Part shown: positions 1-8,434 of the stretch, piece by piece | How positions within the stretch are numbered: position 1 is the first letter of the stretch | Layout: each line of letters opens with the position of its first letter | DNA from: Bradyrhizobium tropiciagri | Lineage (GTDB): Bacteria > Pseudomonadota > Alphaproteobacteria > Rhizobiales > Xanthobacteraceae | DNA: 42,959 nucleotides | Assembly (NCBI RefSeq): GCF_001189845.1 | Contig: NZ_LFLZ01000074.1 | Span: 1-42,959, forward strand | Direction: 5' to 3' | Made by a program: the position numbers and the translations under genes | Notes under the pieces: model-generated | Databases searched by the model: none | The model's input: only the letters and a program-made list of their open reading frames with translations | What the model was told of the DNA's origin: nothing

Positions 1-10
1 TGCGGGTGGT

Positions 11-80
11 GGCTCTCTCCACGGAATGACTCGCGGAGAGAGCCCCACCCCAGCCCTCCCCCGCAAGCGGGAGAGGGAGC
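11..80. repeat. Palindromic intergenic repeat
   Basis: A 10-bp inverted repeat (GGCTCTCTCC at 11-20, GGAGAGAGCC at 35-44) is followed by a second smaller palindrome around 56-76 built on CCCGCAAGCGGG. The same core recurs at the other end of the window near 42876. It lies downstream of the metZ stop and could serve as its transcript end, but there is no U-run. Similar elements are dispersed in Bradyrhizobium genomes. Confidence 0.6.
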
Positions 81-109
81 TCAGTTCATTCCGGGGCGAC
101 GCGTTCGCC

Positions 110-1302
110 TCAAACCTGCTCCAGCGCGCGCTGGAAATCCTCGATCAGATCGTCGGGATGCTCGAGCCCGGCCGAGAAGCGGATAAAGCCTTCGCTGATG
201 CCGAGTTCGGCGCGGGCCTCCGGCGCCAGGCGCTGATGCGTCGTGGTCGCGGGATGCGTGACCAGGCTCTTGGCATCGCCGAGATTGTTGGAGATGCGCG
301 AGATCTTCAGCGCGTTGAGGCAGCGGAACGCGCCGGCCTTGCCGTCCTTGACCTCGAAGCCGACCAGCGTCGAGCCGGCGCCCATCTGCTTCTTCACCGT
401 CGCAGCCTGCGGATGATCCGCGCGGCCCGGATAAACCAGTCGGGTGACCTTCGGATGGTTCGCCAGTGCCTCGGCGATCTTGGCCGCGTTCTCGGTCTGG
501 GCGCGGACGCGGACGCCGAGCGTCTCCAGCCCCTTCAGCAGCACCCAGGCGTTGAACGGCGACAGCGACGGGCCGGTCTGGCGCATGAAATTATGGATGT
601 GCTCGGCGATGAAGGCTTCCGACGACAGGATGACGCCGCCGAGGCAGCGGCCCTGGCCGTCGATATGCTTGGTCGCGGAATAGACCACGACGTCGGCGCC
701 GAGCGACAGCGGGCTCTGCCAGATCGGCGTTGCGAACACGTTGTCGACGATCAGCCGGGCGCCGCCGCTATGCGCAATCTTGGCGATTTCAGCGATATCG
801 AGCACGTCAAGCGTCGGATTGGTCGGGCTCTCCAGGAAGAAGGTTTTGGTATTCGGCCGCAAGGCGCGCTGCCACTGGTCGAGGTCGAGACCGTCGACCA
901 GCGTCGTCTCGATGCCGTAGCGCGGCAGCAAATCCTGCACGACATAGAGGCAGGAGCCGAACAGGGCCTTCGACGCCACCACGTGATCGCCGGCCTTCAG
1001 CGGTGCGAGGATCGCGGTCGTCACCGCGGCCATGCCGGTCGCGGTCGAGCGCGCGGCTTCCGCGCCCTCGAGCTCGATCATGCGGCGCTCGAACATCGCA
1101 ATCGTCGGGTTGGAATAGCGCGAATAAATGAAACCGGGATCCTGGCCCTTGAAGCGCGCCTCGCATTGCTCGGCGGTGTCGTAGACGTAGCCTGGGTGAG
1201 AAACAGCCCTTCCGACGTCTCCCCGAACTGCGAGCGCAGCGTGCCGCCATGGACCAGGCGGGTTTCGGGACGGAAGCGGGCGGTACCTTCAGATTCAGAC
1301 AT
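110..1302 (-). pseudogene. metZ: O-succinylhomoserine sulfhydrylase, frameshifted as read
   Basis: This is a PLP-dependent Cys/Met metabolism enzyme that makes homocysteine from O-succinylhomoserine and sulfide in methionine synthesis. The start ATG at 1300-1302 follows a good GGAGG and begins MSESEGTARFRPETRLVHGG. The PLP lysine lies in YSATKHIDGQGR, about residue 212 of roughly 397. The reading frame breaks near 1191: the family sequence LTQGYVYD needs one more base than is present (CCC reads as CC on the plus strand). Downstream of the break the protein is collinear to its normal C-terminus, so a sequencing error is as likely as a real mutation. Transcription is controlled by the SAM-II riboswitch and terminator just upstream. 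The assignment as MetZ rather than cystathionine gamma-synthase rests on the riboswitch context and overall sequence. Confidence 0.88.
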
Positions 1303-1314
1303 GTGACCTCCGAA

Positions 1315-1341
1315 GTGGCCATTTCCCTCGGAAATGGCCAC
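1315..1341 (-). other. Perfect hairpin between riboswitch terminator and metZ ribosome site
   Basis: GTGGCCATTTCC at 1315-1326 and GGAAATGGCCAC at 1330-1341 are perfect 12-bp arms around a 3-nt loop. In the metZ transcript the hairpin starts immediately after the terminator U-run and ends three bases before GGAGG. It is too GC-rich and too close to the ribosome site to be accidental; it may protect the processed 5' end or set translation efficiency. Confidence 0.7.
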
Positions 1342-1376
1342 AAAAAAACCGGCCTGGAGAAACCTCCACAAGCCGG
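1342..1376 (-). terminator. Rho-independent terminator of the SAM-II riboswitch
   Basis: Reading on the minus strand, CCGGC, then TGGAG, a short loop, CTCCA and GCCGG form a hairpin followed by seven T. It lies between the aptamer and metZ, so it is the likely expression platform: it would end transcription when S-adenosylmethionine is bound. Confidence 0.8.
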
Positions 1377-1394
1377 GATCACACTGTCCCCGGC

Positions 1395-1450
1395 CTGTTT
1401 AGCGACTTATTTAACGTGGCTGCAAGCCGGCCGGCTCAAATCACCACGGG
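1395..1450 (-). promoter_or_regulatory. SAM-II riboswitch (metA-type aptamer)
   Basis: On the minus strand the segment contains the SAM-II consensus blocks in order: CGTGGTGATTTGA, GCCGGCTTGCAGCCACG, then TTAAATAAGTCGCTAAA. The CGTGG/CCACG pairing of stem P1 and the A-rich pseudoknot strand are intact. SAM-II aptamers are known from alphaproteobacterial metA, metX and metZ leaders, where they lower expression when S-adenosylmethionine is plentiful. Here the aptamer is about 95 bases upstream of the metZ start, with a terminator in between. Confidence 0.93.
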
Positions 1451-1590
1451 ATAACTGGAGCTGATATTCCCTCGCGCCCTTTCCGTCAAGACGGTCATCG
1501 GATAACCCGTAAAAGCCCATATTTTGGGGCTTGATGGCCGCTCAGAGGTTGATTTTGGGCCATCTCGAGGGATCGCCGAGGGACCGTATC

Positions 1591-2697
1591 GTGTCGTTCA
1601 CGCTGGAAGATGAATCCAACGGAATTCTGCCCGACCGCATGATCGCGGAGATGGCGGAGGCCGGCCTCATCCTGCCCGCCTACGACTTCGTCGAAAGCCA
1701 GATCCAGCCGGCGAGCCTCGACCTGCGCCTCGGCGACATCGCCTACCGCGTCCGCGCCAGCTTCCTGCCCGGGCCCGACGCCACCGTCGCCGAGCGGATC
1801 GACCAACTGAAGCTGCACGAGATCGACCTCTCCGACGGCGCGGTGCTGGAGACCAATTGCGTCTACATCGTCCCGCTGCTGGAGAGCCTAGCGCTGCCGC
1901 CGGAGATCGTGGCCGCCGCCAATCCGAAGAGCTCGACCGGACGGCTCGACGTCTTCACCCGCGTGATCGCCGACGGCACCCGCCGCTTCGACATGATCGG
2001 CGCCGGCTATCACGGCCCGCTCTATGCCGAGATCTCACCGAAGACGTTTCCCGTGCTGCTGCGCGAGGGCTCGCGGCTCAGCCAGGTCCGCTTCCGGATC
2101 GGCGAGGCGACGCTTTCCGCCGACGAGCTCGATGCGCTGCATGCCGCCGAGCGGCTGGTCGATGCCGACAATGCCGATCTCACCCATGGCGTCGCGCTCT
2201 CGGTCGATCTCTCCGGCGAGAGCTCGGGCGGCTTCGTCGGCTATCGCGCCAAGCGCCACACCGGCGTGGTCGATGTCGATCGCCGCGGCGGCTATGCGGT
2301 CGACGATTTCTGGGAGCCGATCAAGGCGCGGCCCGACGGCAGCCTGATCCTGGATCCCGGCGAGTTCTACATCCTGGCGTCGAAAGAGGCGGTGCAGGTG
2401 CCGCCGGACTACGCGGCGGAGATGGTGCCGTTCGATCCCTTGGTCGGCGAATTCCGCGTCCACTATGCCGGCTTCTTCGATCCCGGCTTCGGCTATGCCG
2501 GCGCCGGCGGCAAGGGCGCGCGCGCCGTGCTCGAAGTGCGCTCGCGCGAGGTGCCGTTCATCCTCGAGCACGGCCAGATCGTCGGCCGTCTCGTCTATGA
2601 GCGGATGCTCGAGCGTCCCGACGCGCTGTACGGCCAGCGCATCGGCTCGAACTATCAGGCGCAGGGCCTCAAGCTCTCCAAGCATTTTCGCGTGTAA
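1591..2697 (+). CDS. dcd: 2'-deoxycytidine 5'-triphosphate deaminase, long double-domain form
   Basis: Deaminates dCTP to dUTP for thymidylate synthesis in the cytoplasm. The 368-residue protein is about twice the length of E. coli Dcd and holds two dUTPase-like halves. The first half has IQPASLDLRLGD and NPKSSTGRLDVFTRV; the second has HYAGFFDPGFGY followed by the C-terminal HGQIVGRLVYERM. The GTG at 1591 is preferred over the in-frame ATG at 1531 because GAGGGA lies seven bases before it and because it gives the length I recall for Bradyrhizobium homologs. The gene is divergent from metZ and shares its upstream region with the riboswitch promoter. It is followed by two palindromic repeats rather than a partner gene. 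Confidence 0.88.
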   Translation: MSFTLEDESNGILPDRMIAEMAEAGLILPAYDFVESQIQPASLDLRLGDIAYRVRASFLPGPDATVAERIDQLKLHEIDLSDGAVLETNCVYIVPLLESLALPPEIVAAANPKSSTGRLDVFTRVIADGTRRFDMIGAGYHGPLYAEISPKTFPVLLREGSRLSQVRFRIGEATLSADELDALHAAERLVDADNADLTHGVALSVDLSGESSGGFVGYRAKRHTGVVDVDRRGGYAVDDFWEPIKARPDGSLILDPGEFYILASKEAVQVPPDYAAEMVPFDPLVGEFRVHYAGFFDPGFGYAGAGGKGARAVLEVRSREVPFILEHGQIVGRLVYERMLERPDALYGQRIGSNYQAQGLKLSKHFRV

Positions 2698-2723
2698 TTC
2701 CGTTTCGCGGCGCGCGTAATTCC

Positions 2724-2809
2724 GTAGCCGGATGAAGCGCAGCGAAATCCGGGACGCTGCATACGCGCATTGAGCTGCCCCGGATTGCGCTTCGCTGCAT
2801 CCGGGCTAC
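2724..2809. repeat. Palindromic intergenic repeat
   Basis: GTAGCCGGATGAAGCGCAGCG and its near-perfect inverted copy CGCTTCGCTGCATCCGGGCTAC are separated by a short spacer. It sits after dcd and resembles the dispersed repeat family common in Bradyrhizobium intergenic regions. Confidence 0.8.
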
Positions 2810-2831
2810 GATCCTCGCCAACAATCTCCGC

Positions 2832-2935
2832 CGTCATTCCCCGCGAAAGCGGGGAATCCAGTACGCCGCGGCCTCTCCATCGATAACGACTGTCTCTGGA
2901 ATACTGGATCGCCCGATCAAGTCGGGCGATGACAG
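2832..2935. repeat. Palindromic intergenic repeat (GTCATTCCC...GATGACAG type)
   Basis: CGTCATTCCCCGCGAAAGCG with GGGGAATCCAGTA at one end is matched by TACTGGATCGCCCG and GTCGGGCGATGACAG at the other. This is a classical alphaproteobacterial dispersed palindrome, here between dcd and the next gene. Confidence 0.8.
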
Positions 2936-2999
2936 TGTGTGTGTTGCGCCGGTTCTTCGGCGATGACACATTCCGGCAAACAACAAATCGGGAGTGAAC

Positions 3000-4055
3000 A
3001 TGAGCGCCGCAACAGATTCAGCGCAGCAAGAGGCGCAGTGGCGGAAGTGGCGCAGCGTCGCTGATCTCTATCATGCCTTCTTCACCGGGCTGATCCTCAC
3101 CGTGGTGACGCGGCGCGGCACGGCTGATGCCGCGGAGCTCGTCTTCCGGGTGTTTCGCCGCCAGCAGCAGGAGCGCTTCCTGCCCGGCTTGAAGAAGCTC
3201 GGCCTCGACGGCCTGCCGCCTGCGGTCGCGGCCGCGCAGTATCATTATCTCTCCAACTGGATCGGCGGCGTGCACGTCGAATACATGTATGAGACCGACC
3301 GCAAGGCCTGGATCCGCTATCCGCCGCCGCGCTGGATCTGGAAGGGCACCGCGATCTGCGGCGTGCCCGGCGAGGTCTCGCGCGCGATGCTGCGCGGCTG
3401 GCACGCCAACAACGGTGTGGCGCTCGGCGATCTCAGGCTCGGTTTCGTCTGCACCAAGCAGAGCGTCGACGGCCAGGATGGCCTCGAGGGCTATTACTGC
3501 GAATACGACCATCCGCTCGAGCTCGATCAGCGCCTGGTGTTCGCGCGCCATCTCGAGGCGCCGGCGTTCGATCCGAAGACCGCGCCGGCGCTGCCGGTCG
3601 ACAGCTGGCCGCGTCAGCGGCTGGAGAAGGCCTACCGCAACTACGCGATGGAATATGTGAAGACGGCCGCACCGGTTATCGTGCAGGTGTTCGGGCCTGA
3701 GGATGCGAGCTATCTGCTGCACCTCACCGGCAAGCTGATTGGCATGCAGTATTTCGACGAGGTCGCGCAGGGGCTCGGCGGCAGCCGTGGCCGTGCCACG
3801 GAATTTGCCGCATTTCTGCGCACGCTCTTCGAGTCGCAGGATGATGTCACTGAGATCAGCGAGTCCGAGGGCCAGTTCGAATTCCGCCAGCAGGGCTGGA
3901 AGCTGATGGCCGATGTCGCCGATTATCATCCGGCCTGCGCCAGCGTGCTGACTGGGCTGTTCGAGGGCCTGGCAGCCGGCTGCGGGCGGCACATTCCGGT
4001 GCATCTGAAGCCGAACAGCGCCGCCAGCGCGCCGTTCGTGTGGTCGATCGGCTAG
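3000..4055 (+). CDS. Conserved protein of unknown function, 351 aa
   Basis: I do not recognise this protein with confidence. It is soluble, has no signal peptide or membrane segment, and is rich in Trp and Tyr, for example WIRYPPPRWIWKG near residue 100 and the GFVCTKQSVDG region near 155. The ATG at 3000 is chosen because GGGAG lies five bases upstream; an in-frame GTG occurs two codons earlier. The middle has a CGVPGE segment and the C-terminal third is a predicted helical region (FGPEDASYLLHLTGK). It precedes the MATE exporter on the same strand by about 130 bases and may be co-transcribed with it, but nothing ties their functions. It could belong to an enzyme family I cannot name from sequence alone. 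Confidence 0.65.
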   Translation: MSAATDSAQQEAQWRKWRSVADLYHAFFTGLILTVVTRRGTADAAELVFRVFRRQQQERFLPGLKKLGLDGLPPAVAAAQYHYLSNWIGGVHVEYMYETDRKAWIRYPPPRWIWKGTAICGVPGEVSRAMLRGWHANNGVALGDLRLGFVCTKQSVDGQDGLEGYYCEYDHPLELDQRLVFARHLEAPAFDPKTAPALPVDSWPRQRLEKAYRNYAMEYVKTAAPVIVQVFGPEDASYLLHLTGKLIGMQYFDEVAQGLGGSRGRATEFAAFLRTLFESQDDVTEISESEGQFEFRQQGWKLMADVADYHPACASVLTGLFEGLAAGCGRHIPVHLKPNSAASAPFVWSIG

Positions 4056-4184
4056 ATCAGAGGTTCATCAAGCTTCACCTGCAATCGCGCAGGCCCCCCT
4101 TGCGTCCCGCGCACGTGGAATCCGTCGCTGCCATGGTAGGGAAACACCTTGGCGCGGCTCCCCAGATCGCGCGTGGGGGTGGAA

Positions 4185-5627
4185 ATGTCCGATCTCGGCC
4201 TCGCCGAAATACCTGTCGACGAACAAGAACGGCCGCTGCCGCCGCCGGTGACCAAGCCGGCGCGCAACGCGCTGCTCGACGGGCCGATTTTGCGCACGCT
4301 GTTGTGGCTCGCCTGGCCGAACGTGATCGCGCTCTCCGCCGGCACCTGCGTGGTCATCGCGGAGACCTCCTATATCGGCCGGCTCGGCGTCGAGTCGCTC
4401 GCGGCGATGGCGCTGGTGTTTCCCTGCGTGATCCTGACCATGACGATGTCGGGCGGCGCGATGGGCGGCGGCGTCGCATCTGCGATTGCGCGCGCGCTCG
4501 GCGCCGGCGAGATCGAGCGCGCCTCGACCTTGGCGATGCATGCGCTGCTGATCGGGTTGACGTTTGGCGTCACCTTCATGCTGGGCATGCTGATCTTCGG
4601 TCCGCGCCTGCTCGAACTGCTCGGCGGCCGCGGCAATGTGCTGGCACAGGCGATCGCCTATACGCAGATATTCTTCGGCGGCGCGATCCTGCCCTGGCTG
4701 ATGAACACGATGGCCGGCATCCTGCGCGGCACCGGCAACATGAAACTGCCGTCGACCATGATCCTGTCGTCCGCGGTGTGGCAGATCATGCTCGGCGGCA
4801 CGCTCGGGCTCGGCCTCGGGCCGGTGCCGCAATTCGGCATGCGCGGCGTCGCCGCGGGTTCGTTGATCGCCTATTCGATCAGCATCAGCGTGATGGGCTG
4901 GTACCTGTTCTCGGGCCGCGCCCGCGTCAAGCCGAAGCTCAAGGGGCTGCGCGTGCAATGGGCGATGTTCATCGACATCCTCAGGGTCGGCGCGGTCTCC
5001 TGTTTCTCGCCGCTGCAATCGGTTCTGACGATCTCGATCTTCACCCACATGCTGGCGCAGTTCGGCACCGCGGTGCTCGCCGGTTACGGCATCGGCGCGC
5101 GGCTGGAATTCATGCTGACCTCGGTCGCCTTCGCGGTCGGCATCGCCTCGGTGCCGATGATCGGCATGGCAGTCGGCGCCGAGCGCGTCGCGCGCGCCCG
5201 CCGCATCGCCTGGACCGCGGGCACGGTGTCGTTCCTGTCGGTCGGCGTGGTCGGCAGCTTCATCGCCGTGTTCCCCGACCTCTGGGTCAATCTGTTCACC
5301 AGTGATCCGCATGTGCGGGCGACCAGCCATCAATATCTGTCGACCGCCGCGCCGATGTACGCCTTCATTGGCCTTGCGATGTCGATGTATTTCTCCTCGC
5401 AGGGCGCCGCCAAGGTGCTGGGCCCGGTGCTGGCGCAGACCGCGCGGCTGATCTTCATCGGCACCGGCGGCTGGTGGCTGTCGACGCATGAGGCGAGCGC
5501 GCAAAACTTCTTCGCACTCGCCGCCGCCTCGATGGGCGTGCTCGGCGTGCTGTCCTGCCTCAGCGTGATCCTGACGCGCTGGGGGAAGTCGGCACCGGTC
5601 GCCGAGGCGCAGCCGGCGCTGTCTTAA
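4185..5627 (+). CDS. MATE family multidrug/toxin efflux transporter
   Basis: A 480-residue inner-membrane protein with about twelve hydrophobic segments, matching the MATE family length of 450-500. The first helix region reads LLWLAWPNVIALSAGTCVVIAETSYIGRLG, a typical MATE N-lobe start, and the second lobe begins near residue 250 at VQWAMFIDILRVG. MATE proteins export cationic drugs or metabolites using a sodium or proton gradient. The ATG at 4185 follows GGGGGTGGAA and gives MSDLGLAEIP; an in-frame upstream start at 4149 has no good ribosome site. The substrate cannot be inferred. Confidence 0.9.
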   Translation: MSDLGLAEIPVDEQERPLPPPVTKPARNALLDGPILRTLLWLAWPNVIALSAGTCVVIAETSYIGRLGVESLAAMALVFPCVILTMTMSGGAMGGGVASAIARALGAGEIERASTLAMHALLIGLTFGVTFMLGMLIFGPRLLELLGGRGNVLAQAIAYTQIFFGGAILPWLMNTMAGILRGTGNMKLPSTMILSSAVWQIMLGGTLGLGLGPVPQFGMRGVAAGSLIAYSISISVMGWYLFSGRARVKPKLKGLRVQWAMFIDILRVGAVSCFSPLQSVLTISIFTHMLAQFGTAVLAGYGIGARLEFMLTSVAFAVGIASVPMIGMAVGAERVARARRIAWTAGTVSFLSVGVVGSFIAVFPDLWVNLFTSDPHVRATSHQYLSTAAPMYAFIGLAMSMYFSSQGAAKVLGPVLAQTARLIFIGTGGWWLSTHEASAQNFFALAAASMGVLGVLSCLSVILTRWGKSAPVAEAQPALS

Positions 5628-5639
5628 AATCTGTCAATC

Positions 5640-5796
5640 CGTCATCCTGAGGAGCCGCGAAGCGGCGTCTCGAAGGATCGACGGCCCCGCTGCTTCGGCG
5701 TGCGCTCGTGGAAACAGCTGGGCTGTCGCCCTTCGAGACGGCCGCTTCGTGGCCTCCTCCAGCGACAAAGGCAAAGCCTTTGCGCGGGGGTGACGG
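5640..5796. repeat. Palindromic intergenic repeat
   Basis: CGTCATCCTGAGGAGCCGCG and GGCGTCTCGAAGGATCG on the left are matched by inverted copies (CCTTCGAGACGGCCGCTTCG, GGCCTCCTCC) on the right, ending in GGGGGTGACGG. It fills most of the convergent gap between the MATE gene and the SRPBCC gene. Confidence 0.75.
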
Positions 5797-5837
5797 TCAT
5801 AGTTTGAAATGCGCGGCCGGTCGCATGACCTGGCGGA

Positions 5838-6254
5838 TCACGCCGCGCTCTTCTCCCTGGCCGATTTCGCAAGCGCGCCCTGCATCGCCGCCGCGCCGAG
5901 GTCCATCTGCGCGTCGATGTAGGGCGCGATCTCGTGCGGCAGCACGTCGGCGATCCACGCCACCCGGCAGCGCGCATCGCCGTCGGTAAATACCTGTACC
6001 GAGGCGGAATGCTGCTTCAGCCGCTCGCTGCTGACCGCATAGACCAGCCGTCGTCGCTTGTCGTCGCAATCGACCAGCGTCTCGCGCGCCACGGTGCCGT
6101 TACTGAAAGTGACGGTGCGTACGTCGCCGTCGAGCTGCGTGTCGGTGACGAAGCCCGGCACCAGCCGCGTATGCAGCGCGCCGAAATCGCGCAGCGCGTC
6201 CCAGACGTGGTCGGCCGGCGCGTCGATTGGAATGTCTTTGTGAATGGAAGCCAT
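5838..6254 (-). CDS. SRPBCC family protein (polyketide cyclase/START-like)
   Basis: A 138-residue small-molecule-binding fold protein. The N-terminus MASIHKDIPIDAPADHVWDAL is the standard opening beta strand and helix of SRPBCC proteins, and VLPHEIAPYIDAQMDLGAAAM forms the long C-terminal helix. These proteins bind hydrophobic ligands; no catalytic residues are diagnostic. The ATG at 6254 is chosen because it begins at the domain edge with AAGGA about nine bases upstream; an in-frame upstream ATG falls inside a dispersed repeat. It is the last gene of a minus-strand series (ogt, AraC, VOC, this gene), but the repeat at 6284-6370 separates it from the VOC gene, so it may have its own promoter. 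Confidence 0.8.
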   Translation of the reverse strand: MASIHKDIPIDAPADHVWDALRDFGALHTRLVPGFVTDTQLDGDVRTVTFSNGTVARETLVDCDDKRRRLVYAVSSERLKQHSASVQVFTDGDARCRVAWIADVLPHEIAPYIDAQMDLGAAAMQGALAKSAREKSAA

Positions 6255-6283
6255 GAGATTGGGTCCTTCGAAAGATGGTGAAG

Positions 6284-6370
6284 CCGTCATTGCGAGGAGC
6301 GAAGCGACGAAGCAATCCATGTCGCAGCAAGCGGGAAGGTGGATTGCTTCGCTCCGCTCGCAATGACGGC
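6284..6370. repeat. Palindromic intergenic repeat (CGTCATTGCGAGG type)
   Basis: CGTCATTGCGAGGAGCGAAG with GAAGCAATCCA is matched by TGGATTGCTTCGCTCCGCTC and GCAATGACGGC. This is a very common dispersed palindrome in Bradyrhizobium; it separates the VOC and SRPBCC genes. Confidence 0.82.
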
Positions 6371-6388
6371 GGAGTTTGCCGCGTGCAC

Positions 6389-6748
6389 TCAGGTCGACAC
6401 CGCCTCGACATTATTGCCGTCGGGGTCGAGCAGGAACGCCGCGTAGTAGGTCGGGCTGTAGTCCTTGCGATGGCCCGCCGCGCCGTTGTCCTTGCCGCCG
6501 GCCTTCAGGCCCTCGGTGTGGAATGTCTTGATTGCGTCGTGGCTGGGCGCGCGGAACGCGATATGCGCGCCGCCCTGCGCCTTGCCCTTTTGCAGATGCA
6601 GCCAGAGCGCGGGCTCGCCCTTCGGGCCGAAGCCGGCGCCGCTGTCGTCGCGCGAGCACAGCACGAAGCCGAGCGGCGCCAGCACCGCGGTGTAGAAGCG
6701 CACGCTGGCGTCGAGGTCGGCGACGCGCAATCCGATATGGTCGTACAT
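6389..6748 (-). CDS. VOC family protein (glyoxalase/bleomycin-resistance fold)
   Basis: A 119-residue protein with one pair of beta-alpha-beta3 modules. It starts MYDHIGLRVADLDASVRFYTAVLAPLGF, the usual VOC opening, and ends AAFLLDPDGNNVEAV, the usual closing strand carrying a metal-ligand glutamate. His4 and the C-terminal Glu are candidate metal ligands. Members include glyoxalases, extradiol dioxygenases and fosfomycin or bleomycin resistance proteins; the substrate cannot be told. It lies 54 bases downstream of the AraC regulator gene on the same strand and is probably controlled by it. Confidence 0.85.
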   Translation of the reverse strand: MYDHIGLRVADLDASVRFYTAVLAPLGFVLCSRDDSGAGFGPKGEPALWLHLQKGKAQGGAHIAFRAPSHDAIKTFHTEGLKAGGKDNGAAGHRKDYSPTYYAAFLLDPDGNNVEAVST

Positions 6749-6802
6749 GATGAAGTCTCCAGTCGCTGTGCGCGTCGACGGACGCGGACTGGAGAAGCCT
6801 AG

Positions 6803-7642
6803 CTATTGCAGCGCAAGGCGTTCTTGGAGAATCTTGCGGTCGCCGCGGGAGGCCTGGCGGAACTTGAGCGGCGAGGCACCGGCGGCGCGGTGGAAGCTGC
6901 GCACGAAATTGGAGAGATCGCCGAAACCGACGTCATAGGCGATGTCGGTGACCGGGCTGTCGTCGTCAACCAGCCGCCGCGCCGCATGGCGCAGCCGCGA
7001 GCGCACGAGATATTGATGCGGGGTGACGCCGAGCACCGCAGAAAACAGCCGCAGGAAATGAAACGTGCTCAACCCGGCCTGTTCGGCTGCATCGTCGAGA
7101 TCGATCTGATGATGCGAATTGGCGTCGATCCACAGCGCCGCCTCAACGGCGCGGCGGCGATCGCGCAGGCCGGCGGTGAGGGGCTTTGCCTTGCGGTCCG
7201 ACACCAACTCGACAAGGCGGCTCGTCAGGAGATGGCCGACCTCGTCGAGCCCGACATCGCTGTTGCCAGCTGCCGCCGTTTGGGCGAGTTCGCCGATTAC
7301 CATCAATTCCGGCAGCGGCGGCACCGAGCCGACCTGCCAGACCGATGTGCGATCGCCGATCGTCTCGACCAGCTCGGGGTCGAGGAAGAATGACAGGCAT
7401 TCGTCGCCGACCACATGGTCGTGCGTGCAGGTGTATTCGTCGCCGGGATGGCCGACCAGGATCGAGCCGGCCACCAGCTCATGAAAGCGGCCGCGGCAAT
7501 GGCAGCCGAAGCTGCCGCTGCGCACATAGGACACGGAGTGGCAGGCGAACTGCTCGGCGAACGGCTTGTCGCCGGGTTCCGCCGTGCAGCGAAACTCGTT
7601 CACCGTGATGCGATCGCGCTGCAACAGCGTGGTGTGGGTCAT
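6803..7642 (-). CDS. AraC family transcriptional regulator with Cys/His-rich sensor domain
   Basis: A 279-residue regulator with an N-terminal cupin-like sensor (about residues 10-100) and a C-terminal pair of helix-turn-helix units (about 170-270). The second unit reads DIAYDVGFGDLSNFVRSFHRAAGASPLKFR, the AraC signature. The first 82 residues carry six cysteines (19, 34, 47, 49, 72, 82) and several histidines, with GCHCRGR and YTCTHDH, which could bind a metal or sense thiol-reactive compounds; this is inference. The start lies only nine bases from the ogt stop, so the two genes are probably one transcript. The VOC gene follows. Despite this pairing the protein is not Ada, because it lacks the Ada Cys4 zinc domain order and the methyltransferase is separate. 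Confidence 0.88.
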   Translation of the reverse strand: MTHTTLLQRDRITVNEFRCTAEPGDKPFAEQFACHSVSYVRSGSFGCHCRGRFHELVAGSILVGHPGDEYTCTHDHVVGDECLSFFLDPELVETIGDRTSVWQVGSVPPLPELMVIGELAQTAAAGNSDVGLDEVGHLLTSRLVELVSDRKAKPLTAGLRDRRRAVEAALWIDANSHHQIDLDDAAEQAGLSTFHFLRLFSAVLGVTPHQYLVRSRLRHAARRLVDDDSPVTDIAYDVGFGDLSNFVRSFHRAAGASPLKFRQASRGDRKILQERLALQ

Positions 7643-7651
7643 ACCCGAGAT

Positions 7652-8230
7652 TTAGGCGTGCGGCCGGGGCCGTGCAACGGGCAGCAGAACGTCGAACAGG
7701 GTCTTGCTGGTGGTCGGTTGGGCGCCTTCGATCGAGAGCAGCCGCCGCTTGGAGATGCTGCCGCCGTTCGCTGAAATCCGGTCAGGATAGTGCCCCGCCT
7801 CGAGCACGCGGTGGCAGGGCACGATGATCATGAAGGGATTGCGGCCGAGCGCCTGCGCCACCGAATAGACCGCGCCGGTCGCGCGGAGGGCGCTGGCGAT
7901 ATCCTCGTAGGTCCGGGTCTCGCCGCGGGGAATGCTGCGGACGGCCTGGTAGACGCGCTGGTTGAAAGCCGGCATGCCGCTCATGTCGAGCGCCACGCCT
8001 GCGAGGTCGGCATCGCTGCCGCGCAAGGTCGCTGCAATGCCCTCGATCGCAAGCTCGATCTCCTCGGGCGGCCGCGTCTCACGCGCATCGGGATAGAGCT
8101 GGAACAGCCGCCTGCGGGTGTCGATCTCGCGGAGCTCGGGAAGCTGGACACCGGCAACGCCGGCTTCGCCCCATGCGATGCCGCATCGGCCGATTGCCGT
8201 GTCGAAAATGGTGTACCCACGCCCCGCCAT
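7652..8230 (-). CDS. ogt: Methylated-DNA-[protein]-cysteine S-methyltransferase
   Basis: A suicide DNA repair enzyme that moves the alkyl group from O6-alkylguanine to its own cysteine. The 192-residue protein has the active-site motif VPCHRV with Cys139, the preceding asparagine-containing helix (ALGRNPFMII), the helix-turn-helix YEDIASALRATGAVYSVAQALG and the SGMPAFNQRVYQAVRSIPRGETRTY segment of the family. The ATG at 8230 (MAGRGYTIF) is chosen because it begins just before the conserved N-terminal domain. Two in-frame upstream ATGs at 8260 and 8311 are possible, and none has a clear ribosome site. It is divergent from the glycosyltransferase gene and leads into the AraC gene with a nine-base gap. 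Confidence 0.9.
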   Translation of the reverse strand: MAGRGYTIFDTAIGRCGIAWGEAGVAGVQLPELREIDTRRRLFQLYPDARETRPPEEIELAIEGIAATLRGSDADLAGVALDMSGMPAFNQRVYQAVRSIPRGETRTYEDIASALRATGAVYSVAQALGRNPFMIIVPCHRVLEAGHYPDRISANGGSISKRRLLSIEGAQPTTSKTLFDVLLPVARPRPHA

Positions 8231-8434
8231 GACGCCACGCGCCCCCACGCAGGCGAGCATAACATCGTCGCGGACCGGCGCATCCGATAATCTTGACGTT
8301 TGGTTAAGCATGTTGCGACCGGCGCTGTGTGACCTCGACAACGTCCGGTCACGCATCGTCCAGTCACGCATCTTAAATGCTTTGCCCGCTATCTGGTCGC
8401 CGGCATGCTGCTCCAGAAGACGATCTTTGGGACG

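Noticed and set aside
2724..2935. CRISPR-like array
   Set aside because: The repeats are inverted pairs of dispersed palindromes, not regularly spaced direct repeats, and no cas gene is present.
6803..7642. AraC protein as Ada
   Set aside because: It lacks the Ada zinc-Cys4 domain and has no fused methyltransferase; only the neighbouring ogt gene suggests a link.
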